Source: Paracyclopina nana
Taxonomy: Eukaryota; Arthropoda; Copepoda; Cyclopoida; Cyclopettidae
NCBI GenBank assembly: GCA_019096065.1
Contig: JAGUCH010000002.1
Location: forward strand, 8,630,501-8,694,500
Reading direction: 5' to 3'
Length of the DNA: 64,000 bases
Of this stretch, positions 23,101-29,389 are shown in pieces. Made by a program: the position numbers and the translations under genes. The notes below the pieces were generated by a model that was not told the origin of the DNA, did not search any database, and worked only from the letters and a program-made list of their open reading frames with translations. Within the stretch, counting starts at the first letter, position 1, and each line of letters begins with the position of its first letter.

Positions 23101-24288
23101 CTGGCTATGAAAACCAAGCTCAACTGGTCCAGAAGGCCGTGCTACCGACTGAACCCTGGTACAAGGAGGATCCACAAAAAGATCTACAGCCTGGCTGCAA
23201 ACCTCAGCCTCAAGAGGACATCAAGATCAATGAATATGACCTCTAAAATGTCTAATCAGAGCAAATAAACTCCAAAAAGACAAGCTAATAGTATTGTATG
23301 ACAATGACTAAGAGAATCTAAAACATATCATAAGAGCATTGCTCTACTAACTAAAATAATACACAAAATACTACAAAAACATGAAATAAATGGGTCCAAG
23401 CATTGCTTAGGACAATTACAAGTTACAATTGCATCTTACACTAAATAAAAGGACTGGTTTCAGTCAATAATCACTCAAATACTTAAATCATGATGTTTTC
23501 TTATTCAATATTCTTCACACACTGAAAATTCTTACAAAAAAGCAATGGCTGCCGCTGAGGTGGCGTCGCTGAGGCGCGCAGGTTAGGGGAGACGCGAGCG
23601 CAAGGCGCGCCCACAACAAAAAAGCCTCCGACACCTTTTCAGGTCATTAAAGCTGCTCCAGCAAAAACAAGATTTCCCACTCACATATCAATACATGATG
23701 ATGCGCCTTTTTCCATGCGCGATATCAGCACATTTTAGCACACGCAAAGCAATGCAAAGCTAGTATTATTGAAACCTCAATTTTTGCTGCGTGTAAAAAA
23801 TGAGGAATGCAGCTAGCAATAGTACTTTGTCATGCACACGTAACCTTAATTAACGTAATAAGTACTCACCAGAGATTTGAGAGACCTCGCATCGGCTTCA
23901 AGGACTCGTGCGGCGGAGATTCGGGTGGCCCCCTCTGGATTCCAGTCGTGAGCATAATTTTCAATGAAGTAAGAAATTTCAATCAAATCTCATTACTATC
24001 AAGGGCGAGCGGATGAGGGCTACCGTCATCGGTCTGACCAGCAGGGGAGCCGCGATTTGCGGGGAAATGGAGGCTCCTGCAATATACACAAGAATCAAAT
24101 CTCATTTGCCATGGATACGAGAAGTTGTCAAAATGTCGAGCAGCAGCTCAATTGTCAGCCCGGGATTTGCTTCCGTTTGGCATCAGATCGTCGTCATCAT
24201 TGTTATCGTGACAAAATCCATGAGTTGTGAATTTATAGAGGATATCATGTGCACACATGGGCAGCAGCAGCGGCAGCGAATAGAGTAA
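8105..24288 (+). CDS. Trypsin-like serine protease, interrupted by a retrotransposon in an intron; 5' end unresolved
   Basis: Exons by splice site and phase: 8105..8268, 8331..8382, 8447..8587, 8657..9063, 9120..9408, then 23873..23947 and 24004..24288. The order of trypsin landmarks is intact: RIINGKEAEF (zymogen cleavage and new N-terminus), TAAHC (His57), NDIAIL (Asp102), KDSCGGDSGGPL (Asp189 specificity pocket and Ser195), and the IYTRIKSHLPWI C-terminal helix. An unusual ~85-residue Cys-rich insertion lies between the GWG strand and the next barrel, with a kringle/FN2-like WCYT...WGFC pattern. A hydrophobic tail follows the catalytic domain. The exon to 9408 is the weakest: it stays open to 9516 and the donor (CCA/GTAAAT) was chosen by phase. 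A 14-kb BEL element now separates His/Asp exons from the Ser exon; the gene works only if this 14.5-kb intron is spliced. The signal-peptide exon was not found. Confidence 0.75.
9645..9649. repeat. Target site duplication AAAAA, left copy
   Basis: Five A residues directly before the left LTR; the same five A follow the right LTR at 23619..23623. Five bp fits BEL/Pao integrases. A homopolymer duplication is weak evidence alone, but its position agrees exactly with TG...CA LTR ends. Confidence 0.7.
9650..10238 (-). repeat. 3' LTR of the BEL/Pao element
   Basis: 589 bp, identical to 23030..23618. In element orientation it starts TGTTGTGGGCGCGCC and ends CTACGACA. It borders the polypurine tract on its inner side. 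Confidence 0.97.
10242..10250 (-). promoter_or_regulatory. Polypurine tract of the BEL/Pao element
   Basis: Minus strand AAGGGGGGA, three nucleotides from the inner edge of the 3' LTR, where plus-strand DNA synthesis would be primed. Confidence 0.7.
10276..13968 (-). CDS. Second ORF of the BEL/Pao element: 1,230-codon zinc-knuckle protein of unknown function
   Basis: It starts at the ATGA overlap with the Gag-Pol stop and runs to the polypurine tract. Residues 1-139 look like untranslated leader (no bias, mixed composition); Met140 (13551) begins an Ala/Glu/Pro-rich acidic section with two Arg clusters (ARRRRRVE, SPRRRRQ) that resemble nuclear localisation signals. Residues ~410-1090 look globular; I recognise no domain. 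From Cys1097 come three zinc knuckles: C-X2-C-X4-H-X4-C, C-X4-C-X4-H-X4-C and a C-X2-C-X4-H-X4-H variant. There is no signal peptide, furin site, fusion peptide or membrane anchor that would support env, the gene found here in some BEL elements. Likely an RNA/DNA-binding accessory or second Gag-like protein (inference). It may be expressed by re-initiation or from a spliced RNA. Confidence 0.85.
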   Translation of the reverse strand: MTSDSSHAHTSILVNKEFNFYKNSTRLSHAHSPKDFSIHFMCFATSSHLRKRRISAASRLLQLLRIVCFYAKQKFRETRGNRASGARAREITQRSTQNWLRLATFSGSAYFAIVFADFISERSRASFFENLWIVFVELEMEAQRSETSAAGGPNPEPEAIVPAAPAAANPEEVVATAAVGVEVEVSTPVQPPPEEEERSLLRGQAASTGTRDESSGRDERGVASPELEISQPGHAGARNDDMDWEGLEINPDDLALLDDSEPIGPEPPHFDFDAAREQIREERARSRVATTTGFSPARRRRRVESSPLPRPITPANSISAGEPHAAPELQDISLSPIPRSPESPVGPVEVPRQELAPEPAQASTSWPSEEVSASPRRRRQVSGESTIRHTQRGNDGYSYESFNRLGLFVSGPPRSLYRERQALVDSAIEDLKALHGCNRALFEDQILGIMAVPTMVLHYSDPKTSFLGPSLNYGPKHESDDRSNADRAKACALAEKMDAIRLSMLMKGFKPVAIMELLHPALFDAYQLYRDGCYLVHPRKNPINPTGISPEARGQAFLMFQKRKELARRLYGSRLASLAEDETDLGVAAVMASYGNAISRDGLPECMVEYWTRCVRLGNDEDPYGELPVLGPEMLEPVPGAPLISPNAATGRPSSDPPCRAAQAMLEGARLHEACTEEHCFMQPKHIVFEDRQIRMNGQDCYDYYSLQQALLDCKLGPGPLDLLSKPASSEDFIVLDDEDNWPTVEAKLDQCGFFSKAEDKGYLACHVQSWTVEALQKAGLIADRKPREGCFTSMTFKAIGAPILLVQSRYGGKDREYLGPRIPGRVLELLKNPKIRVNGFNIVDERRFRYLNMDVNARCDTNNYGLVAFPQEGTWASNISSNLTYLAARMGAPRVPILHQNGKASPTPPMDSNSQSVFHFYKERVDFSVPTCLYTQEMWEYLRLQSVLSLAMPLKIASAGLYRHGFDPKADVLRHAHFLSDRVRGRPGPGKLPRDELNLRPFNKVEWMGGLHTEDGIEAEWMLLRPNESRGINSIQETRDFWRLGRSYKLDFHSVEPGLARAFVAITKKPPQRANWSHVLMALFRGALGRTTPHYCGRCGSFDHLRSDCAERLKCALPLCNEDGHTIYTCTRILHRCGKCFELGHGIKHHLAPWSKPWVSQVEEATIGSMLSLRGVLRHEAFRVDPVAGEEGRIDLQISNSVERVSNDEGEETRLVLENHALVVAGHWP
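13965..22973 (-). CDS. gag-pol: BEL/Pao Gag-Pol polyprotein, 3,002 codons
   Basis: One frame encodes Gag and Pol with no frameshift, as usual in BEL/Pao. Residues 1-~1040 are Pro/Gln/Ser-rich with little order; ~1050-1200 is the DUF1759 Gag region (LNTVEIPSFDGW). Three zinc knuckles start at Cys1312 (CCHC, CCHC, CCHH). The aspartic protease has FCDTGAQLSM (Asp1574). Reverse transcriptase shows LLVADISKMFLRF and the catalytic YVDD at 2008. RNase H has FTDAS (Asp2199) and LWTDSQCA. Integrase has an H-H-C-C zinc site (His2554 onward) and Asp2627, Asp2689 and Glu2749; the last pair is 59 residues apart, longer than in retroviruses. A DUF5641-like end (YWPLGVIEKAIVD) closes Pol. All catalytic residues are present. 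Gag is about three times the usual BEL length. No stop codons: apparently functional. Confidence 0.97.
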   Translation of the reverse strand: MSKRQATRYSESTPLRTSRRAQGLPPELGHSFPNLELSPLTQARLNATLFRQEFGLQSSSSSSSLSVRNDTTDSYQWINEIEEFARTINEGPDPVLTIYPVDPLELRSETSPFHGFQSQEIMMRTPVSDSNAARNLLSALSQEAGGSGRSGTNPGDGSYLARPDVVLGQAASSSFAGALPPTSSQTLAAPFVQQPGFAGNMSGGSNLSSHAPPFVPASHRPPGSGLLDSAATLGLVASEASRPTGARPKRPLTTQAQAGPSASMSHVAVASSGFQPSLLQPPVDRSRRSNEHRESNIGGLPPPPSGGIQERRDRAPDGRQRALPSSRAKDYQPRGTKSRPHAAKLTPESAAAMRRAQQDIAVITEQMQQKIKDVVPYCNQMRKAIFESHERATDANIHNVRSTLEGFLRDLNRQKSEYDARAQQARIEPSVPLRSNFSKAYNAAQRLMHSLDDLVAFRNRTANDRSSSSLPATSHAQTFSQPGGTQRATDNNRTSRSDGTLGARAENPNVRQQQLPRLYGGMTVEEVARQQTETNDFSLGTPLPRDWDQQGNTTGNYIVEMLNDNRGARLLRRDSAELFVLNSDQIRFPVTREWLTTLSRAAPGEIDAALTQRPLTGIGQPLGLPADAGPGDLAAHLGRLQREQNEPSMQSNSILRTPISTSSNVSQTPQNDTTNQSAASSTTRRQYMRVAMAYAEALSLMKDGTRVAERDIAERVPTERLVWQMNMFAQYINSYMRAREAVCEIGDTPPVRDDRDMQNALEVQSVLEDVVRQRQEQQTDTRQPDRPDNMPIHTEAATPLFRPSATTTYSATGPTMITTWATGTSMSQTDLRVSAPGFAMPSTQVPGHAAPWEAARPAHQNWPQPPPPTQARNPYYEPSNAPGAPMFNASVAPPNFPQTGPFGPNQMPPTSSSYSHAVPPPPNVASYQFEVYPPPVPAQHSSMAMPVVAAMGGQHYGRDQHDRPPGGGHGIARDHHSNWPYPQRPPRNPQGGPHGGNNNDPNEGGRPPRRNPPAQFPGRNVYNEQAPHEEDCSQPWPYVPHRQVGIYGKSSIKLNTVEIPSFDGWYPTEYYTFRDRFRSFVHNDPAMPTFEKWARLLDATKNGPAGELINELPKTEQGYYDALAMLEEEYGNDMLQYNYYMQQLSELPPLDMEDPENVMKARALIKSIRRHLNETNSYYGELQDSNVFRNLRLTPNTRYQVNQLLLTERKTHLTFDLFIDWTSQYQRITRCQGNYSTRKTEKAKKPTAKPGLHLVHQGDHEKRRLLDPYEPDSTDQEEEESGQSFELPSKGQEGTITIMTVSKGDQRYFTKCPMCDTKDHVLYNCPHLIAMHSTGRVKKAREYDACFRCLGGVHNVYECKKNWRCKECGEKSHHYLLHEAWVKKPKKDQDEPKSDLANQSQEKDQLKNLEKTIAMLNQVVHSQLQSTQSNQMAMPSTTLGAFSAISLSRLQNPSASRQNYKEEAPGASINNAAQIATITRQDIRDNFEALPTVQLEDEVNPPAMGDEDDDEELLSDDWDNIDPLKADLTPRTQATDNTIMLATAEDGLLSYCIVPVMVANPTTGKYIKVNAFCDTGAQLSMATDRLKEKLNLTGVKDDQVLKMIATSITVPSTQVTIRLKAVGGKDEDFQDIPVHTIQELPATITTPPVSKLKKRFKFLETLTLPKYAGTPRPDILLGLDCFSLIMPQNIVHKVKGEPYIYDCALGRVLTYYDPDAEPKKEKVVCFAALPSKEEVEEARPPGVLLCDGCGQTTDKGNLPGAPVESIQALWEFDRPQCDAPPALSVNDQKALDIMVKTITQLEDKSYQLSPMWIDGEPLFVCNRYRVMAATAKLERKLFLYDESLYQKATDELDEWLKQGFVRQLDPEFDDLDDGNYLDWLLVVRPDKPSMPVRVVFDGARKHFGKSLNDALLPGPKLQRNVFEILVGAREKPVLLVADISKMFLRFKLDPESRKFHRFVWQGKFYEASSVVFGTASAPCMTTFAMKHHISKFQDSHPLAFHILDKFLYVDDVCASVEDAPEAREAIRQILEVGEAGAMPFRKWGSNAPGALRDIDPDLILPGFQLHAEDSDVTKALGLYIDCIGDQIIFQPPDSDYMRQAPITLRMMAQFVPRLHDPLGLLSPFILKGKRLIQRVWQMRLLFDIDWDTTLAMLEHPEMDNILEEWKDYVEQVERIEVFRMPRAMRTKYAARIELHVFTDASEMAKGAAAYVRAVYPNGTIDCTLLAGRLNLASLKEVRSMPEMELNGCVLGSELCQDLVKSLERVDAVTLWTDSQCALTWICKPAGSWKGYVARRVTAIFENTHEFQWKHVPGRWNPSDYVTRGMKLEDLASSDTWMHGPTFLRGPDKNFPKWVPEVTDDERAAIDGYLRLQKVPGRMIRAGKKALKKVVMLCAFEQAGKYTVPRHLQPTPDALESWKLARNDPCIPDQIKLEDFSSWDKLIRVICYARRVALKIISPWLEVPTGRPEAEELRWVENQVAIWLQQPIYGKELDYFLNSGEWPKGSKLAPLDPILGPQGEIRTKGRLDATLAVWIGRRQLIIPGHARKLILEDAHKKVGHGYGRNRYLCEVQGKYWLPGSKSIITSIIKNCAMCQRWSLKAIPPHMGLLPPHAIPISEFLPFRYTSIDMCGPFATKFGRDEYKMYVIVFICLHSKAIHCEEVYDITSLSLMRALEMFVSRRGCPYGIRSDNGSNFLGCREDIRVNERYQELKNDLKTVDWDQLRQFGGRVGVVEWTLSPPWAPHFNGLAEAAVKIFKRAFYREFHKKVTLVEDFRYLMVKAEGFVNGRPIGEVDGHFVTPNHFLTRGPPGDALPIIPKQALQSLEQRYKLLDSALQRMWEYFAEELVLHLKRMPKWTNYRRKLTKGDVVAVLDKSFSERRHYWPLGVIEKAIVDLDGDVRRAYVKMVPPGAKDDPKAAVIYEKATMDLIPLDVFRDADHFIDYRRNFRDQAPLLRDLESDSDWASLERLEQEINPVRERISSDLANGGQNYPILSSRSVYTFE
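23010..23027 (-). promoter_or_regulatory. Primer binding site, tRNA-Lys (CUU type)
   Basis: The plus strand carries GCCCCACGTTGGGCGCCA, the 3' end expected for tRNA-Lys1,2 including CCA; the minus strand is therefore the complementary PBS. It lies two nucleotides inside the 5' LTR. The assignment rests on remembered PBS families. Confidence 0.85.
23030..23618 (-). repeat. 5' LTR of the BEL/Pao element
   Basis: 589 bp, no difference seen from the 3' LTR at 9650..10238. It should hold the element's promoter; I could not fix a TATA box. Confidence 0.97.
23619..23623. repeat. Target site duplication AAAAA, right copy
   Basis: Matches 9645..9649 on the other side of the element. Confidence 0.7.
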
Positions 24289-25036
24289 TCGTCCATGCAC
24301 TTGCTACACTCTAAAAAAGACCTTGAGTCATTCTGAAACGCCACCATTTCTCTTCTGAGCAAGAAGAATGCAAGGCAATAATAGCTTCCTATGGCCGTCT
24401 GACCCAGTGGATGCACTGCATTCTTGGGCTAGCTGCCTCGGACCGCGTATCCACATATTATACGCATATCAAAACCCTCGTCAGCTGCACGTATAACCTA
24501 CGAACGTACGTGCGCCCATTTTGCTCAAGGACTTTCGCATTTCCACAACTACTACTAGTAGTATGACCTGAGGGAATCTTGCATTCGCTCCCCTAGATTA
24601 CCCATGTGTGGATAATTCATCCAGCAAATGTTTAGCTTTGGCAAACAGGCCCTGACACACTTGACTGGCCCGACATACCGACAAGACCAAGATAACGAGG
24701 AATGGACGCCATAAACTAGCAGCTAAATTGCTTCGTTTTTAACCGGTTCAATTGTGAAAATTCGGACGTACTTATTCGGCACCCACGCTCAACTTTGAAG
24801 GAAGGAATTAGGGCGGACAAGCAGCAACATTGTTGCATTCTTTACTTAGCAGTTATTTGCAATCACACACTTCACTCCATTATCATGCGCTGAGCGCATC
24901 ATAATTTTCTCATCTTAGCATGCAGTTTTTATGTAGAAGTATAAAGGATGAAAAGTAGGACGACACGCAACATGTAGCAAAAATATGCCGGATAGAGATT
25001 TTTCACATGATGATCGATCGGCTCTGATTTCACAGT
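24289..25036. other. Intergenic region between the protease and KANK
   Basis: Convergent 3' regions of the protease (+) and KANK (-). I see no gene, repeat or canonical AATAAA for either. Confidence 0.5.
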
Positions 25037-28000
25037 TCACTGGTTGGATGAAGTACGACGAGAACGATGGGGTGGGGTGGGCGCTATGGGGCTCCGAGGG
25101 GGCGTAGCTCCCTTCGACTTCACAGAGCCAGCAACAGTGGTGGGCGTGGACCCTCGGCTGGCACCTGCTGAAGGGCGGAGTCGCATTGACGAGTAGGGCG
25201 AGGTTCCGCGGGACATGGACATATTAGCATACAAAATCACCCCTAAATCGCGGTTGCCGGCTTCCATAGCCACTGCCAACGCGGTAAGCCCATCGTTATC
25301 CTTGGCAAAGATGTCGGTGTCTGGGTGCGACAGCAGGTACTTGACAATTTCGGTCTGCCCGTGTTCTGCGGCACACATCAATGCGGTCGACCCATCCTCA
25401 TCCCTGATGTTTAGATCCGCACCGGCCTCCACAAGGAGCTGAACCATGTCTTGCCTCCCGTGACTAACTGCGAGCATGAGCGCCGTTTGGCCATGCTGAC
25501 TCGCTCGAATGTTGACATCGCCCATGCTGAAGAGCCTCATCACCACGGCTCGGTGAGTGTCGCTATTAATTTGGGCCAAGGAGATGAGCATGATGCAGGT
25601 GTAGCCAGCTTTGTTGAGAATGTTAGGGTTGGCCACCTTCGAGTCCAAAAGGACGGAAACCACGTCAAAGTTCCCATGGGACACGGAATAGTGCAACGCG
25701 GTGTTGCCATTGACGTCTGTGAGATTGACGGTACGCTCCAAAAGCTCTTTCGACAGCTCGATCTCAATGAAATCGAGATAGTCTTCTACGTCTAGTGGGT
25801 TCGAGCCTTTCGTGCTGGAGATCTTGAACCACTCTTGTTGCACAATGTTCACTGCGTTGGTCGATTGAACAGGGTTACTTGACTTGCGCAGCAAGGAGTC
25901 GTGAAGTACTTTGAGCGCAGCTCGCATCTCCTTCGTGGGCGTCGCCTTGGTTCTGTTCTCAATTATGGGAGCAAAAAGTGCAGCTCCAGGTAGAGGGAAC
26001 TTGGACTTTTTGTCGATTGGAACATCTTCATCTGTCTTGTTGCCAGCATCCTCCTCCTCCTCCTCTTTCACCGCAGGAATATCGGCCTTTGGCAAATCCT
26101 GCTTTTCTCCTGCCTCACCTATCAATTTGGCCGACTTTTCGAGGTCAGGGTTGGCAACACCAGCCATGTCCTTGGTGTACGTATTTTTCCTCACCACATT
26201 TCTGTCAGGCGTTGCCAACTTATCCAAATCTTTTGGGTACATTTTTCTCAGTGCTGGTGGAGTCTGCACTCTGGGAATGAGCGAACGTGACTCGACTGAG
26301 GGCGAATTGGGGCCTCCAGTGCTCGCATTAGAAGGCCCACCGGATAGGTCTGACATAGTAGCACCCCTCTTAACATTGCCCAAGCTTAGTTTGGGTATCA
26401 GGCTTTTTTTCTCCCCCACGGAGTATGGGGACTGCGATCTGGCTAAAGGCGAGGAAACGCGCCTGCTTCCTAAAGGGGGCGTAGCCGGATGAGGCGGGGG
26501 CGTTCCCAGATCCCTTCTAGGGGCAGTCAGCAGAGAAGATGATGGACTGTTACTACGGTTGGTGGGGCTGAGCACTTTGCGGCCCAGTGTGGGGGTCAAG
26601 TTAGACTTGGACCTTTGCATAGCTGCAGGGTTCTTGGGCTGAGTCCCAGTGTAGAACAGATTGCCAGTTGAGGTGGCAGATTTCAATTTATGCACAGTGG
26701 GGTTTTCAGGTATGACAGGCCTAGGGATCTTGGACAACCATGGAAGATCGGGAGAAGGAGGCGCGTGAATCTTGGGAGACGGGGACAATGGGCCAGCCAC
26801 AATTCCCTCGGCCACTCTCTGGATGTCACTGCTGCACTTGTCACAAAGATTGAGCTTCGACGAAGGGTGCTCAGTTTCGGGAGTTGTGAGAGGACTGCCC
26901 TGGGCTGGTAAGTTTCTAGTCAATAAGGGTAACACCATTGCTGAAGTTGAAACATTTTTGGTCTCAACTGTCGCCCCACCGGTCTTGGCATCTCGAGTGG
27001 GCACCTTTACCTTCACCTCAGTTGATGTCATTGTACCCTGGGTCCGGGTGGCCGGGGACTTTGTTTGGGTATTGGTGTTGGAGGTCTTCCTTGCAGTTAA
27101 CGGAGAGTTAACGGACGACCGTCTTGAGGCTGATGGTGAAGTAGTAGTAGATTTTCGAAGGCTGCTGCGTCGTTGCAGCACAACTCTTTCAGGCGACGGC
27201 TCAAACACCATGTCCGCAACTCTAGGAGACTCGGTGTCCTTGAAAGCAAAGTCTTCAGTGTCCGTTTGCTTCGAAGCCTTGATCACTTCAACCCACTTTT
27301 CGGTGCAAACTCCAATGTCTCTAAATGCTAATGGGTCTTGCGGGTCTTCTATCAGCTTGAACTCGCCAACTCCAATGCTTCGCGTTGCAACTTGAGCCGT
27401 CGAGAGAGGGCTAGCTCCAACTGCAGCCAAGAACCTATCTGTGGTATTAGCACTATCTTCGGCCTCTTGCTCCCTCAGCTGGCAATTTGCGCACACCATC
27501 GGCTGCTCATCTAGCTTGCATTGAAGGCCAACAGCGATCACGAAGGGCCTCAAGTTCTCATCTCCAACCTGACACTGAACATCACAAAGTGCTACTTTAG
27601 GCGGAGCCTGGTTGGACTCTGCGGGACCATGGATGGCCTCCTCTTCAACTTTTGCCATGGCTTTTTGCAAAAGAGGGCAACCCATGATCTCTTCCTCAGT
27701 TCTGAAAATGGCCTCTTGAATACGAGTCTCCATTTCATCCTTAGTGACAAGATCGTGCATGGCCATTGTCGTTGAAGTCCCCTTAGCAAAGGAGGAGATT
27801 TTAACGGTGCTCGTGCCATGATTTGCAGTTCTAGCGGCCTCAGTGTTGATGCCTCTTTCCCGACGACTCACAGGGCTGCTAATTTTTTCTTGAACAACTA
27901 CAACTTTCTTTTCTTCTGCTACGGGCATTGGATCAGTGTTAATTGCGGCGTCTTTGCGGTCGATGAATTTTGTATGAGGCGGAGATTGCTTCTGGTTTCC

Positions 28001-29389
28001 GCCTCCTTCGGTGAAAAAGCTGATCTCTGACCTTTCACTACTAGTTGTGCCTTTGACTCGTGAGGTCACCCTTGATGATTCATAAAATCGCCGCTGCTCC
28101 ATCATCATGGAGTCTGATCCATCGGAATTATAGCCACATGAAGTTGACCTTTGCCTCCGAACGGATATAAATTCCTCCGGACGCACTCGGCCTCCTCGGG
28201 CAAACGGACTTTCGCTGCGAGCTCTAGGCTTTTCTATGTAGAAGCGATGGGGTTGCTTCAGTCGAGATGCAAATCGCTGCTCAAGAAGCTCTTCATCATC
28301 TTCAGTATCGTCCATAAGATCTAGGTCAAGCGGAACGTCGGACTCTTCTCCTCCAGCTCTTTGAGCTTCTCTCCTAAGCTGAAATTCGCGTTGTTTAAGC
28401 TGCAACATGAGCAGCCTTTTTTCCTCCTTCAAAACTGACAACTTCACTTGGAGCACTGGAATGGCCTCAACTTGCTTCTCGTACTCCTTCAGCTTTGTCA
28501 GACTCTTGGCCATCTGTTCTCGGATATTTCTGAGGGTTGTTGTGCTCATTTCAGAGCTTATGCTGGCTATCGAGTCCGTCTCCATGTAGTCTCCGACTGA
28601 CTTTGGAGGCACTGACGAGGGCAACCCAGCCAGAACTGCGTCGGGTGACAGTGGGGATTGGTATGGAAGGGCTGAGGAGGAAGTTGAGATGCTGGAAATG
28701 GACGAGTTGGACTGATGGTAGAGCTTTTCAATCCTTTCCCTAAGCTCAGAGTGAACTGCGGGTGAATCTGGCGACAAACCGCCTCTAGGAAATGTGTTGA
28801 ATTTGCTTTTGAGTGGAGTTGAAGTGGTGGTGCCTTGTAGGCATTTTTCAAAGTCCAAGACGGCATCTTTGAGGGCTTCTTTCATGAACTCCGACGTGTG
28901 GTGGTGCGTGAGATCCAAAGCAATAGGAGATGTTCGGGACGGTGTGTGCTGGAAAGTAAGCATGGTCGACCTCATTTCCTCCTTTTCGGGGCTGCAAGTC
29001 TTGCTCTTGTTGATGCTGTAGATGTGCTGGTGAATCCTCTCCCTCTGCTCACGTTGGAAACCCATCAACACTTCCAGCTGTTTACGCTGCCTGCGTCGTG
29101 CCTTGCGCAGCTCTTTGAGCCTTTCCAGGGTTTCACTCGTCACTGGGTCATCCGAGCAGAACCTCAAAAAGTCCAAGTCCATGTGAAACCCAAAAGGAAG
29201 TGGGATTTCGAACTTTTCGTAGCCGTTCGAGGCCGTCCTTCTCGGCAGAGTCGACCTGACAGCATGGTTGAGATTCCCATTGACCTCCTCGTTGGCGTTT
29301 CCATTAAGGTAGCGGCCGGGTAGGCTGCCATACCGAGTTGTGGAGGCGGTCATGGTCGAGGAGGTCTCCACGAGCTTTTCAGTTTTCAT
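25037..29389 (-). CDS. Kank: KN motif and ankyrin repeat domain-containing protein (KANK)
   Basis: A 1,450-codon frame with no intron. Near residues 58-80 lies the KN motif (FEIPLPFGFHMDLDFLRF), which in KANKs binds talin at focal adhesions. A basic coiled-coil segment follows (~85-120), and a second helical region (~290-345, LKEYEKQVEAIPVLQVK) that resembles the KANK coiled-coil that binds liprin. The middle is Ser/Thr/Pro-rich with many SP and TP sites. Residues ~1215-1400 form five ankyrin repeats (NGNTALHYSVSHG; HGQTALMLAVSHG; DGSTALMCAAEHG), the KIF21A-binding region in vertebrates. The Pro/Ser/Arg tail ends TSSNQ. Expected role: linking integrin adhesions to cortical microtubules and actin. 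The start at 29389 is the first Met; a 5' non-coding exon is possible. Confidence 0.95.
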   Translation of the reverse strand: MKTEKLVETSSTMTASTTRYGSLPGRYLNGNANEEVNGNLNHAVRSTLPRRTASNGYEKFEIPLPFGFHMDLDFLRFCSDDPVTSETLERLKELRKARRRQRKQLEVLMGFQREQRERIHQHIYSINKSKTCSPEKEEMRSTMLTFQHTPSRTSPIALDLTHHHTSEFMKEALKDAVLDFEKCLQGTTTSTPLKSKFNTFPRGGLSPDSPAVHSELRERIEKLYHQSNSSISSISTSSSALPYQSPLSPDAVLAGLPSSVPPKSVGDYMETDSIASISSEMSTTTLRNIREQMAKSLTKLKEYEKQVEAIPVLQVKLSVLKEEKRLLMLQLKQREFQLRREAQRAGGEESDVPLDLDLMDDTEDDEELLEQRFASRLKQPHRFYIEKPRARSESPFARGGRVRPEEFISVRRQRSTSCGYNSDGSDSMMMEQRRFYESSRVTSRVKGTTSSERSEISFFTEGGGNQKQSPPHTKFIDRKDAAINTDPMPVAEEKKVVVVQEKISSPVSRRERGINTEAARTANHGTSTVKISSFAKGTSTTMAMHDLVTKDEMETRIQEAIFRTEEEIMGCPLLQKAMAKVEEEAIHGPAESNQAPPKVALCDVQCQVGDENLRPFVIAVGLQCKLDEQPMVCANCQLREQEAEDSANTTDRFLAAVGASPLSTAQVATRSIGVGEFKLIEDPQDPLAFRDIGVCTEKWVEVIKASKQTDTEDFAFKDTESPRVADMVFEPSPERVVLQRRSSLRKSTTTSPSASRRSSVNSPLTARKTSNTNTQTKSPATRTQGTMTSTEVKVKVPTRDAKTGGATVETKNVSTSAMVLPLLTRNLPAQGSPLTTPETEHPSSKLNLCDKCSSDIQRVAEGIVAGPLSPSPKIHAPPSPDLPWLSKIPRPVIPENPTVHKLKSATSTGNLFYTGTQPKNPAAMQRSKSNLTPTLGRKVLSPTNRSNSPSSSLLTAPRRDLGTPPPHPATPPLGSRRVSSPLARSQSPYSVGEKKSLIPKLSLGNVKRGATMSDLSGGPSNASTGGPNSPSVESRSLIPRVQTPPALRKMYPKDLDKLATPDRNVVRKNTYTKDMAGVANPDLEKSAKLIGEAGEKQDLPKADIPAVKEEEEEDAGNKTDEDVPIDKKSKFPLPGAALFAPIIENRTKATPTKEMRAALKVLHDSLLRKSSNPVQSTNAVNIVQQEWFKISSTKGSNPLDVEDYLDFIEIELSKELLERTVNLTDVNGNTALHYSVSHGNFDVVSVLLDSKVANPNILNKAGYTCIMLISLAQINSDTHRAVVMRLFSMGDVNIRASQHGQTALMLAVSHGRQDMVQLLVEAGADLNIRDEDGSTALMCAAEHGQTEIVKYLLSHPDTDIFAKDNDGLTALAVAMEAGNRDLGVILYANMSMSRGTSPYSSMRLRPSAGASRGSTPTTVAGSVKSKGATPPRSPIAPTPPHRSRRTSSNQ

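Larger units (their letters stand above)
9650..23618 (-). mobile_element. Complete 13,969-bp BEL/Pao LTR retrotransposon
   Basis: Two 589-bp direct repeats (9650..10238 and 23030..23618) look identical over their full length by line-by-line comparison, begin TG and end CA, and are flanked by AAAAA. The element reads on the minus strand: 5' LTR, 2-nt spacer, tRNA-Lys primer binding site, 36-nt leader, Gag-Pol ORF (22973..13965), a second ORF overlapping it by ATGA (13968..10276), a polypurine tract and the 3' LTR. Protease-RT-RNase H-integrase order and DUF1759/DUF5641-type regions place it in BEL/Pao. Both ORFs are free of stops and the LTRs match, so the insertion is recent and may be autonomous. 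BEL/Pao elements are usually well under 10 kb; this one is unusually long because of a very large Gag and the extra ORF. Confidence 0.96.
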
